A stretch of 9,227 bases of DNA from Prevotellaceae bacterium. GTDB lineage: Bacteria > Bacteroidota > Bacteroidia > Bacteroidales > UBA932. The notes beneath the pieces were generated by a model, which was not told the origin of the DNA, did no database searches, and saw nothing but the letters and a program-made list of their open reading frames with translations. The position numbers and the translations under genes are program-made. Positions within the stretch are counted from its first letter, which is position 1; every line of letters begins with the position of its first letter. Of the stretch, positions 1 to 6,281 are shown piece after piece. The stretch covers positions 1 through 9,227 of the forward strand of contig JAITPP010000051.1 of the NCBI GenBank assembly GCA_031289385.1, given 5' to 3'.

Positions 1-112
1 ATGAATAAATTACGAATAGAAATGCCCCCAGCCCCTAAAGGGGAGTTTTGGGCAGTGCAGAAAGTTTAGGCAGTGCAGAAAAAGTCCCCTTCAGGGGATT
101 TAGGGGCGAGAG
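1..112. repeat. Composite repeat core, copy 1
   Basis: The core has two related arms facing inward. GCCCCTAAA (31-39) followed by GGGGA (40-44) pairs with TCCCC (85-89) and TTTAGGGGC (99-107), leaving a 9-nt bulge. Between the arms lies an 18-bp direct duplication starting GGCAGTGCAG (51 and 69). Each arm also folds alone: CCCC-TAAA-GGGG then AGTTTT on plus, and TCCCC-TGAA-GGGGA then CTTTTT on minus. I associate this CCCCTAAATCCCC-type palindrome with dispersed repeats in Bacteroidetes genomes, but that is from memory and unchecked. No transposase is encoded. Confidence 0.85.
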
Positions 113-190
113 GAATTGAAAATTGAAAATTGAGAATTACGGAATACAGAATACTGAATTACGGAATACCAACGACTAAATACGGAATAC
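113..190. repeat. Degenerate heptamer array, unit 1
   Basis: Eleven consecutive units keep a 7-bp register with one 8-bp exception: GAATTGA, AAATTGA (twice), GAATTAC, GGAATAC, AGAATAC, TGAATTAC, GGAATAC, CAACGAC, TAAATAC, GGAATAC. The first part is of AATTGA type and the second of NNAATAC type. The word ACCAACGACTAAATAC (168-183) recurs at distant loci in this window. Confidence 0.85.
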
Positions 191-198
191 TCTTTTTC

Positions 199-295
199 TT
201 TGTGTTCTTTGTGAAAAACTTTGTGAACTTTGTGGTTAGTTCTTTTTATGTTTTTTTACCACAAAGCGCACAAAGTTTTTCACAAAGAACACAAA
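199..295. repeat. Long inverted repeat with 38-nt arms
   Basis: The left arm (199-236) and right arm (258-295) are reverse complements at 36 of 38 positions; the only mismatches are AA against CG near the loop end. The loop is 21 nt and T-rich (237-257). The arms are made of CACAAAG words. It could form a strong cruciform or RNA hairpin. It may be a bidirectional terminator or a palindromic repeat; no gene ends beside it in this window. The terminator hairpin at 8341-8391 is built from similar CAAAG words. Confidence 0.85.
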
Positions 296-297
296 AA

Positions 298-409
298 ATG
301 AATAACTTACGGATAGAAATACCCCCAGCCCCTAAAGGGGAGTTTTGGGCAGTGCAGAAAGTTTAGGCAGTGCAGAAAAAGTCCCCTTCAGGGGATTTAG
401 GGGCGAGAG
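298..409. repeat. Composite repeat core, copy 2
   Basis: Second copy of the hairpin-bounded core, differing from copy 1 at three positions (the equivalents of 9, 15 and 24), all left of the first arm. The hairpin arms and the internal 18-bp duplication are unchanged. It directly follows the right arm of the long inverted repeat at 199-295. Confidence 0.85.
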
Positions 410-480
410 GAATTGAGAATTGAGAATTGAGAATTGAAAATTACGGAATACCAAATACTAAATACATAATTACTGAATAC
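410..480. repeat. Degenerate heptamer array, unit 2
   Basis: GAATTGA four times, then AAATTAC, GGAATAC, CAAATAC, TAAATAC, ATAATTAC (8 bp) and TGAATAC. It keeps the same register and unit families as the array at 113-190, but the units occur in a different order and number. That suggests unit-level expansion and replacement after duplication of the larger repeat. Confidence 0.85.
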
Positions 481-540
481 TCTTATTTTTGTGAGTTCCC
501 TTTTAGTATCAAATTTTTCTTAGCATTTTTTTGTTTTTTT

Positions 541-578
541 ACCACAAAGCGCACAAAGTTTTTCACAAAGAACACAAA
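541..578. repeat. Orphan right arm of the CACAAAG inverted repeat
   Basis: This 38-nt stretch is identical to the right arm at 258-295, but no matching left arm precedes it. The sequence at 481-540 is only T-rich, with a trace of the left arm (TTTTTGTGAGTTC). The left arm here was lost or replaced, so this copy cannot form the long hairpin. Confidence 0.8.
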
Positions 579-580
579 AA

Positions 581-692
581 ATGAATAAATTACGAATAGA
601 AATGCCCCCAGCCCCTAAAGGGGAGTTTGGGGCAGTGCAGAAAGTTTAGGCAGTGCAGAAAAAGTCCCCTTCAGGGGATTTAGGGGCGAGAG
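581..692. repeat. Composite repeat core, copy 3
   Basis: Third copy, nearly identical to copy 1 (one T-to-G change at 629 within the core). It follows an orphan copy of the CACAAAG arm at 541-578. It is the copy nearest the bactofilin gene, so its minus-strand hairpin is the first strong stem a transcript running out of bactofilin would meet. Confidence 0.85.
659..678 (-). terminator. Possible intrinsic terminator downstream of bactofilin
   Basis: On the minus strand, TCCCC-TGAA-GGGGA (678-665) is a GC-rich 5-bp stem with a tetraloop, followed by C and five T (664-659). It lies about 170 nt beyond the bactofilin stop, after the heptamer array. The stem is short and the same sequence occurs in all three repeat cores, so it may be a repeat feature that happens to terminate. 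Confidence 0.35.
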
Positions 693-848
693 AAATTGAG
701 AATTGAGAATTGAGAATTACTGATTACGGAATTACTGAATACTGAATTACGGAATACCAAATACCAACGACTAAATACCTGATACTAAATACTTGATACT
801 AAATACCTGATACTAAATACTTGATACCAACGACTAAATACTAAATAC
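693..848 (-). repeat. Long heptamer array abutting the bactofilin stop codon
   Basis: Twenty-two units in a continuous 7-bp register, with two 8-bp units. The right part alternates TAAATAC with CTGATAC or TTGATAC, giving a 28-bp higher-order period at 772-827, then CAACGAC, TAAATAC, TAAATAC. The last full unit ends at 848, exactly one base before the minus-strand TAG stop of bactofilin (849-851). Read in the sense of that gene, the units are GTATTTA, GTCGTTG, GTATCAA and GTATCAG. Positions 824-850 are identical to 5627-5653, downstream of frr. Confidence 0.9.
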
Positions 849-1235
849 CTATTTCCCATTCTCGTTATTCTCGGTTTCGCTGTTGGGCATTTTGCAAAGT
901 CCGTTGAATGTAGCGCCGCTTTCTATTATCAGTTTTTGAACGGTAATTTCGCCTACAAGCACCGATTTTTCTTTTAAGATAAGAATATCATCGGCAATAA
1001 CATTTCCTTTTACTCTGCCCGAAACGTCGATGTATGCGCAGTGCATATCGCCTTTTATTTTGCCTTTTGCACCTATAACCACACGTCCTGTTGACACAAC
1101 AGAGCCGTCAAGAGTGCCGTCAATTCTAAGGTCGCCTGTTGTTTCTATTATGCCTGTTATTTTTGTGTTTTCACAAATTCTGTTGATGCTTGAAACAACT
1201 TGGTCTAATGTTGGTGTTTGTTTTTTGTCTGCCAT
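849..1235 (-). CDS. Bactofilin family protein (polymer-forming cytoskeletal protein)
   Basis: Bactofilins are small beta-helical proteins that polymerise without nucleotide into membrane-associated filaments or patches. They often position cell-wall enzymes and affect cell shape. The 128-residue product has a short polar N-terminus, a bactofilin core at about residues 23-115 with the repeated pattern of Gly and short beta strands (TTGDLRIDGTLDGSV, SGRVKGNVIADD, LIIESGATFNGLCKM), and an Asn/Glu-rich tail. The ATG at 1235 is preferred: an in-frame TTG at 1259 would add eight residues (136 aa), but TTG is a weaker choice. The gene lies 37 nt after ctpA on the same strand and is probably cotranscribed with it. 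The first base of its TAG stop lies outside the adjoining repeat, while the other two match the repeat found after frr. Family assignment is firm; partner and localisation are inference. Confidence 0.9.
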   Translation of the reverse strand: MADKKQTPTLDQVVSSINRICENTKITGIIETTGDLRIDGTLDGSVVSTGRVVIGAKGKIKGDMHCAYIDVSGRVKGNVIADDILILKEKSVLVGEITVQKLIIESGATFNGLCKMPNSETENNENGK

Positions 1236-1272
1236 ATCTGTCTGTAAATTTTTTGTCAAAAGTAATATATTT

Positions 1273-2928
1273 TTATCTTTTTTGTAATATTTCGGTGTAT
1301 TTATTTTTATTAAGTAAAATATCTATTGCCGCGTTAAGTTGTTTATCGTCGGTTAGCATTGTTCTTACACGTCCTTGCTGGTAGTAGTATTTGCTTGATA
1401 TTTCTTCGTTTATTAACTGTAATATTTCTTGTTTGTATGTTTGTAAATCTTTTAGTTTGTCGTGGGTTATTTGGCTTATCAATGTTTGTGTTTGCGCTTG
1501 AATGATGGCATCGTATTTTTTGTCTTTTATTTCTTCCGACAGTTTTTCGGCAAGGCTTTCGGCTTTTGTTTTATAATCGTATTCTTTATCCGAAAGAAAT
1601 TTTATAAAATCGAGATAGTCGGTATCTGTAATTTTGAATTTTTCGGGTTCGGCTATTTGTTCGTGTTTTGCAAAATATTGTATTGCATAATCGCCAATTA
1701 AATTGCGTAATACCAAACTTATGGCTATATCGCTGTATTCGTCCGATTTTATTTCTACATCGGGCATTATTCCGCCGCCGTCATATACTTTTCTGCCGTT
1801 TGAGGTGTTAAATTCTTTTTTCAGTGAATCGGGAATTGTTGAAACGCTGCCATCTTCGTTGCGTTCCGAAAAGTTATGCGCTTGTATGCAGCGTCCGCTT
1901 GGGATATAGTATTTTGCTGTTGTAATTTTTACACGTGCGTTGTATCCTACTGAGCGCACGGTTTGCACCAATCCTTTTCCGTATGTTCGTGTTCCCAAAA
2001 TCACGGCTCTGTCTAAATCCTGCAACGCTCCTGCAACAATTTCCGACGATGATGCCGAGCCGCTGTTTACCAGCACAACAATGGGCAAATTCAGTTGTAT
2101 CGGCTCTTCTTTCGTTTTATACGAATAGTCGAAATCTTTTATGCGTCCGCGCGAATATACAGCCTCAGTTCCTTTTTTCACAAACATTCCTACAATATCA
2201 ACTGCGGCATCGAGCAATCCGCCTGTATTTCCGCGTAAATCGATGATAAGCGATTTCATTTGTTTTGTTTTTTCAAGTTCGCGCAGTACATTTTTAAAAT
2301 CTTTCTGGCAATTTTGCGTAAACGACGATAATGCTATGTATCCTATGCTGTCGCGCACTATTCCTGCGTGCACAATTCCTGAAATATGCACTTTTTCGCG
2401 GGTAAGTTTTACCGTTGTTGTGTCTGATGTTCTTATTTTTACTATTTTTGCTGTCAGTGTAGTTCCCTGTTCGCCTTTCAGCATATTGCTTACTTCGCTT
2501 GTTGTTTTTCCTTTCAGCGAATTATCGTCGATTGATAAAATTAAATCGCCTGCAACAAGTCCGGCTTTATCGGCAGGAAAATCTTTGTAAGTTTCAACAA
2601 TATGTACATAATTGTTTTTTGCACCTATTATTGCGCCAATGCCGCTGTATTCGCCTGTTGTAGCCAAATCAAATTCTTCGGTATCTTCTTCGGGCAAATA
2701 TGTTGTATATGGGTCGAGTTCGCTCAACATGCCGTCAATTCCCGATTTTACTATTTTTTCTGTATCTATGTCATCAACGTAAAGAAGATTTAACTCTCTG
2801 AATACTGAAAAAAATATATCAAGATTTTTTACTATCTTAAAATTATCGGACGATGACGCTGCTATAAAACTTGCGCAAAGCGTTATAATTATTGTTGATA
2901 CTATTACATTTTTTATTCTTTTCGACAT
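1273..2928 (-). CDS. ctpA: S41 family carboxy-terminal processing peptidase (CtpA/Prc-like)
   Basis: Periplasmic serine protease of the C-terminal processing family, which trims or degrades envelope proteins; in other bacteria targets include peptidoglycan hydrolases. In the 551-aa product, residues 1-25 form a signal peptide or membrane anchor with a KR-rich start. Next come a helical N-terminal region (about 30-90), a PDZ domain (about 92-180, with TGEYSGIG and KAGLVAGDLILSID), and the S41 core (about 190-395). The motif GSASSSEI (290-297) fits catalytic Ser293, and TYGKG places catalytic Lys318 25 residues on, the same spacing as in E. coli Prc. LRGNTGGLL (231-239) is the conserved substrate-side motif. 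A Lys/Glu-rich helical C-terminal extension (about 400-551) is seen in related Bacteroidetes proteins. The gene follows PBP1A by 136 nt and precedes bactofilin by 37 nt. The substrate cannot be read from the sequence. Confidence 0.95.
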   Translation of the reverse strand: MSKRIKNVIVSTIIITLCASFIAASSSDNFKIVKNLDIFFSVFRELNLLYVDDIDTEKIVKSGIDGMLSELDPYTTYLPEEDTEEFDLATTGEYSGIGAIIGAKNNYVHIVETYKDFPADKAGLVAGDLILSIDDNSLKGKTTSEVSNMLKGEQGTTLTAKIVKIRTSDTTTVKLTREKVHISGIVHAGIVRDSIGYIALSSFTQNCQKDFKNVLRELEKTKQMKSLIIDLRGNTGGLLDAAVDIVGMFVKKGTEAVYSRGRIKDFDYSYKTKEEPIQLNLPIVVLVNSGSASSSEIVAGALQDLDRAVILGTRTYGKGLVQTVRSVGYNARVKITTAKYYIPSGRCIQAHNFSERNEDGSVSTIPDSLKKEFNTSNGRKVYDGGGIMPDVEIKSDEYSDIAISLVLRNLIGDYAIQYFAKHEQIAEPEKFKITDTDYLDFIKFLSDKEYDYKTKAESLAEKLSEEIKDKKYDAIIQAQTQTLISQITHDKLKDLQTYKQEILQLINEEISSKYYYQQGRVRTMLTDDKQLNAAIDILLNKNKYTEILQKR

Positions 2929-2948
2929 TTTTTTTAAGTTTTGTTTTG

Positions 2949-2956
2949 CAAATATA
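2949..2956 (-). promoter_or_regulatory. Candidate Bacteroidetes -7 promoter box for ctpA
   Basis: The minus strand reads TATATTTG, a perfect match to the Bacteroidetes vegetative -7 consensus TAnnTTTG, about 20 nt upstream of the ctpA ATG. The best -33 candidate is a TTG at 2974-2972, leaving a 15-nt gap where about 19 is usual, so the promoter is only partly convincing. If real, ctpA and bactofilin can be transcribed independently of PBP1A. Confidence 0.4.
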
Positions 2957-3064
2957 GTTAATTTTGATTTACAATTTGATAATCATCTGTTTTTTTAATA
3001 TCAATTAAAACAATAAAATATTTTTCATACGTCTAATTTGCAATAAATGTGTTAGTTATTAAAA

Positions 3065-5425
3065 TCAGAAAACATCGTCATTATCTGTATTATTTTTGCT
3101 TCCTTGGTCAGATACGCCTCCTTCGGTATCGGTTGCATCTACCGTATCGCAATCAAAATCTGTTGAGATATTAATGGGTTTTTCAAATACTTCGGTTTTT
3201 GAAACATTAAGACGGCTGTCGTTAAGAACTTTTGCCATAAAAATTCCCCATATCGGCAATGCCATATTTGAGCCGCCGCCAAGTCCAAGCCCCGAAAAGT
3301 GAATACTTCTGTCTTCGCCGCCAACCCACACTCCGCCTGTAAGGCTTGGCATTGTTCCCATAAACCATCCGTCTGACTGGTTGTTTGTTGTTCCTGTTTT
3401 TCCTGCAATTTGTCCTGAGCTAATCATATTTCGCAAACGTATTGCCGTGCCGTGATTAACTACGCCTTGCATTAAATTGAGCATGAGATATGCCGTTTGT
3501 GCGCTTATCACTTCTCGGCTTTCGGGTATAAACGAGCCGAGAATATTTCCTTTGCTGTCTTCAACACGAGTTACAAAAAACGGCTCGATATGTATGCCTT
3601 TGTTTGCAAAAGTTGCAAAAGCGCCAACCATCTCAAACGGAGAAATATCCGCACTTCCTAAACACAACGATGGCACAGCATCCAAATGGCTGTAAATTCC
3701 CATTCTGTGGCAAATATCGGCTAATGCCTGCGCTCCGAATATTTCAACAAGTTGTCCCGAAATCCAGTTATCGCTCAAAGCCAATGCTTTTTTGAGTGTT
3801 AGGTTTTGTCCGCGATATTTTTCGTTTGTTGTGCTTTTCGGCTCCCAAATATCATTGTTTGGAATTGGAATTCGCGGTTGTGTGCAAGGAAATTCCGAAC
3901 ATGGATTGTAGCCTTCCTGCATTGCCAATGTGTATAAAAACGGTTTTATTGTTGAGCCTACTTGTCGTTTTCCCTGACGCACGGCATCGTATTTAAAATA
4001 TCTGAAATTTATTCCGCCAACGTATGCTTTAATATATCCTGTTTTCGGCTGCATCACCATAAATCCTGCGCGTAGCAGCGATTTGTAATAAAGTATCGAA
4101 TCGCGAGGCGACATAAGGGTATCTAATTCTAATGTCTTTTTTTTCCACGAAAAAACCGTCATTTGTACAGGAATGTCAAAGGTTTCAAGTATTTTGGTTT
4201 GCGAAATTCCTGCTTTTGACATTTCTTTGTAACGGTCTGACTGTTTTATTGCCGATGCGATAATATTGTCAATTTCTTTTTGTTTAATATCGCTGAACAA
4301 TCGTTTTCTGTCGCTTACTTCTTTATGAAATTTTGGTTGTAAATCTTTACCAATATGTTCGGCAATGGCTTCTTCTGCATAGCGTTGCATTCGCGAATCT
4401 ATTGTTGTATAAATTTTTAATCCATCTCTGTCGAGATTATAATTTTCGCCGTTGCTTTTTTGATTTTTGTTGCACCATCCGTAAAGCGGATTGTTTTCCC
4501 ATTGATATAAATAATAGTTATAATCTTCAACGGTGGTGTAGTTGCTTGGCGATGGTTCTTTGGCGTTCATTGTTTGTTTCAGCATTTCGCGAAAATAAGG
4601 TGCTAAACCGCTGTTGTGGTCTTGCTGCGCATATTTTGACATATCAATAGCAATATTTTTTATTGAATCGCTTTCGGCTTGCGATAAATATCCGTATTTA
4701 CACATTTGCGAAATTACATGATTGCGGCGTTGCAATGCTCGCTCGGGATTACGAACAGGGCTGTACATTGTTGGTCCGTTTACCAATCCTACCAAAACGG
4801 CTGCTTCTTGAATATTCAAATCGGAAGGTTTTTTCTTGAAAAATGTCTGCGATGCTGCACTTATTCCGAAAGCGTTGCTGCCAAAGGGAACGGTGTTAAG
4901 ATACATTGCAATTATTTCTTCTTTGGTGTAACTTCGTTCTATTTTTACGGCGGTAACCCATTCCTGTAATTTTTGTATTGCTCGTTTTATTTTATTTGTC
5001 GAGCGTTCCGAAAAAAGATTTAGGGCAAGTTGTTGCGATATTGTACTTCCGCCGCCGCCGCCTGTAACGTTTCCGCCGATAATTGTTTTCACAAACACAC
5101 GTGCAAGGCTGTTAAAATCTATTCCCGAATGGCTGTAAAAGCGAATATCTTCGGTTGATATAAGCGCGTGTATAAGATTTGGCGACAAGTCTTCGTAGTT
5201 TACGGGCGAACGGTTTTCTACGTGAAATGTTCCAAGTGTAACGCCGTCTGACGAAATGATGCTTGTTGCTAATTTGCGTTGAGGATTTTCCAAGTCTTTG
5301 AATGACGGTAGCGAGCCGAAAACGCCAATCATTACCAAAAAAATCATTAATACAAAAAGTACAAAAGGAGTGCAGAAAATAATCCAGCCCCATTTAATTA
5401 TTTTATGTTTTGAAATTTTCATCAT
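3065..5425 (-). CDS. mrcA: Penicillin-binding protein 1A (bifunctional class A PBP)
   Basis: Inner-membrane enzyme that polymerises lipid II into glycan strands and crosslinks the peptides in the periplasm. The 786-aa product has a short cytoplasmic tail and one membrane segment (about residues 13-37). The GT51 glycosyltransferase domain (about 55-235) shows TEDIRFYSHSGID with catalytic Glu92, GGSTISQQLALNLF (125-138) and the EEIIAMYLNTVPFG motif (169-182). The transpeptidase domain (about 450-735) shows STIK with nucleophile Ser491 and Lys494, SDN (551-553) and KTGTT (676-680). All catalytic motifs are intact. Oddities are a run of five Gly (122-126) just before the STISQQ motif, and an Asp/Thr/Asn-rich tail (about 755-786). 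Two adjacent Met codons start the protein. It follows frr by a 254-nt spacer made mostly of repeats, with no clear promoter. Confidence 0.96.
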   Translation of the reverse strand: MMKISKHKIIKWGWIIFCTPFVLFVLMIFLVMIGVFGSLPSFKDLENPQRKLATSIISSDGVTLGTFHVENRSPVNYEDLSPNLIHALISTEDIRFYSHSGIDFNSLARVFVKTIIGGNVTGGGGGSTISQQLALNLFSERSTNKIKRAIQKLQEWVTAVKIERSYTKEEIIAMYLNTVPFGSNAFGISAASQTFFKKKPSDLNIQEAAVLVGLVNGPTMYSPVRNPERALQRRNHVISQMCKYGYLSQAESDSIKNIAIDMSKYAQQDHNSGLAPYFREMLKQTMNAKEPSPSNYTTVEDYNYYLYQWENNPLYGWCNKNQKSNGENYNLDRDGLKIYTTIDSRMQRYAEEAIAEHIGKDLQPKFHKEVSDRKRLFSDIKQKEIDNIIASAIKQSDRYKEMSKAGISQTKILETFDIPVQMTVFSWKKKTLELDTLMSPRDSILYYKSLLRAGFMVMQPKTGYIKAYVGGINFRYFKYDAVRQGKRQVGSTIKPFLYTLAMQEGYNPCSEFPCTQPRIPIPNNDIWEPKSTTNEKYRGQNLTLKKALALSDNWISGQLVEIFGAQALADICHRMGIYSHLDAVPSLCLGSADISPFEMVGAFATFANKGIHIEPFFVTRVEDSKGNILGSFIPESREVISAQTAYLMLNLMQGVVNHGTAIRLRNMISSGQIAGKTGTTNNQSDGWFMGTMPSLTGGVWVGGEDRSIHFSGLGLGGGSNMALPIWGIFMAKVLNDSRLNVSKTEVFEKPINISTDFDCDTVDATDTEGGVSDQGSKNNTDNDDVF

Positions 5426-5438
5426 GCTTGTTTTTTAA

Positions 5439-5480
5439 AATTGAGAATTGAAAATTGAGAATTGAAAATTAATAATGAAC
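5439..5480. repeat. Heptamer array upstream of PBP1A
   Basis: Six units in exact 7-bp register: AATTGAG, AATTGAA, AATTGAG, AATTGAA, AATTAAT, AATGAAC. The last two units (5467-5480) recur identically at 5603-5616, so the pair flanks the central palindrome at 5497-5524. The array starts 14 nt upstream of the PBP1A start codon and occupies its probable leader. Confidence 0.85.
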
Positions 5481-5496
5481 CACCATTTGCCGCTTT

Positions 5497-5524
5497 GTAG
5501 AAACGGATAATTATCCGTCTTTAC
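5497..5524. repeat. 28-bp imperfect palindrome with a 16-bp perfect centre
   Basis: ACGGATAATTATCCGT (5503-5518) is a perfect palindrome. It extends outward to GTAG and TTAC with two mismatches in each 12-nt arm, and is followed on plus by GGGA and eight T. It sits between two copies of AATTAATAATGAAC. The GTAGAnACG...CGTCTTTAC layout resembles small palindromic repeats common in Bacteroidetes (recalled, not checked). A dimeric regulator site for PBP1A is an alternative. Confidence 0.6.
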
Positions 5525-5574
5525 GGGATTTTTTTTGTTATCTGTTATAATTTGTTTATTTTTCATCACTTAAT

Positions 5575-5679
5575 AATTGAAAATTAATAATTAATAATTA
5601 ATAATTAATAATGAACAAACGACTAAATACCAACGACTAAATACTAAATACCTGAATACAGAATACAGAATACCAAATA
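5575..5679 (-). repeat. Heptamer array running to the frr stop codon
   Basis: From left to right: AATTGAA, AATTAAT four times and AATGAAC (5575-5616), then CAAACGAC overlapping by one base, TAAATAC, CAACGAC, TAAATAC twice, CTGAATAC (8 bp), AGAATAC twice and a clipped CAAATA (5674-5679). The next base is the last base of the minus-strand TGA stop of frr. In frr sense the units read GTATTCT, GTATTTA and GTCGTTG, the same words and strand as after bactofilin. Positions 5618-5637 match, as reverse complement, 8263-8282 after the NlpE/META gene. Confidence 0.9.
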
Positions 5680-6243
5680 TCACACCGTCATTATTTCCTG
5701 TTCTTTCTTTTCTAATACTTTATCTATTTTTTTGTTTACTTCGTCGGTAATTTTTTGTATTTCTGTTTCAAAATCTTTGGATAAATCTTCCGAAAGCCCG
5801 TCTTTTTGAAGTTTTTTTATTGATTCTATCGCATCTCTGCGCAAATTGCGAAGGGCTACACGCGCCGCCTCGCCTTCCGAGCGTGTTTTTTTCACCAAAT
5901 CTTTACGGCGTTCTTCGGTAAGCGCAGGAACGTTTATGCGAATTGTCTCGCCGTTGTTTTGCGGGTTAAACCCGATATTTGCTACAAGAATAGCCTTTTC
6001 GATAACGGGAATCATAGATTTTTCCCAAGGCTGAATGCTTATTGTTCGTGCATCGGGCGAAGTTACGCTGCCTATTTGCGATAAAGGCGTTGGCGTGCCG
6101 TAATAATTAACTTCTATGCTTGCAAGCATCGACGGATTGGCTTTGCCTGCGCGTATAGAAATAAGTTCTGTTTCAAGAAAATCGACTGCTTTTTGCATCT
6201 TGATTTTCGTTGTTTCAATTATAGATTTTGCTTTTGATTCCAT
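5680..6243 (-). CDS. frr: Ribosome recycling factor
   Basis: RRF binds the post-termination 70S complex in the cytoplasm and, with EF-G, splits the ribosome from mRNA and tRNA. The 187-aa length is normal for the family. Hallmarks are RAGKANPSML (31-40), NYYGTPTPLSQ (46-56), SPDARTISIQPWEK (62-75) and NVPALTEERRKDLVKK (104-119). Arg132 falls at the position of the functionally important arginine of E. coli RRF. The protein has a coiled-coil three-helix domain (both termini) and an inserted small beta domain (about 31-104). It starts 38 nt after the pyrH stop on the same strand, the pyrH-frr pairing found in many bacteria, so the two are likely one transcript. There is no Shine-Dalgarno, as is usual in Bacteroidetes. 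Confidence 0.98.
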   Translation of the reverse strand: MESKAKSIIETTKIKMQKAVDFLETELISIRAGKANPSMLASIEVNYYGTPTPLSQIGSVTSPDARTISIQPWEKSMIPVIEKAILVANIGFNPQNNGETIRINVPALTEERRKDLVKKTRSEGEAARVALRNLRRDAIESIKKLQKDGLSEDLSKDFETEIQKITDEVNKKIDKVLEKKEQEIMTV

Positions 6244-6281
6244 AGCTGTGATATTTTAAAATTATTATTATATTCATTATT

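Larger units (their letters stand above)
1..848. repeat. Gene-free region of three tandem ~290-bp composite repeat units
   Basis: No credible gene lies here. The stretch is three head-to-tail units: 1-297, 298-580 and 581-848. Each begins with a conserved core of about 112 bp, followed by a degenerate heptamer array. Units 1 and 2 then carry a T-rich stretch and a CACAAAG-rich segment that leads into the next core. Cores 1 and 3 differ at only one position over 112 bp, and cores 1 and 2 at three, so the copies are recent or kept alike by recombination. Unit 3 departs from the pattern by extending its heptamer array up to the bactofilin stop codon. The window edge cuts the left side, so more copies may exist upstream. 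Confidence 0.9.

Noticed and set aside
130..366. 78-codon open frame on plus across the first two repeat units
   Set aside because: It runs through a heptamer array, the long inverted repeat and the second core. Its codons just reflect repeats, with low-complexity Phe-rich content and no family resemblance.
692..848. CRISPR-like array
   Set aside because: Repeats are contiguous 7-bp units with no unique spacers and no cas genes nearby.
1..848. Insertion sequence or transposon remnant
   Set aside because: There is no transposase fragment in any frame. The inverted arms are internal hairpins, and no target duplication could be identified.
1236..1259. TTG start extending bactofilin by eight residues
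   Set aside because: The frame is open, but the first ATG at 1235 already gives a complete bactofilin, and the added residues have no family conservation that I recognise. It cannot be excluded.
2141..2590. 149-codon plus-strand open frame opposite ctpA
   Set aside because: It is antisense to an intact S41 protease with all motifs; the composition (Ser, Phe, Pro rich) is typical of an antisense shadow.
4333..4650. 105-codon plus-strand open frame opposite PBP1A
   Set aside because: It overlaps fully with the conserved PBP1A coding sequence on the other strand and shows no recognisable domain.
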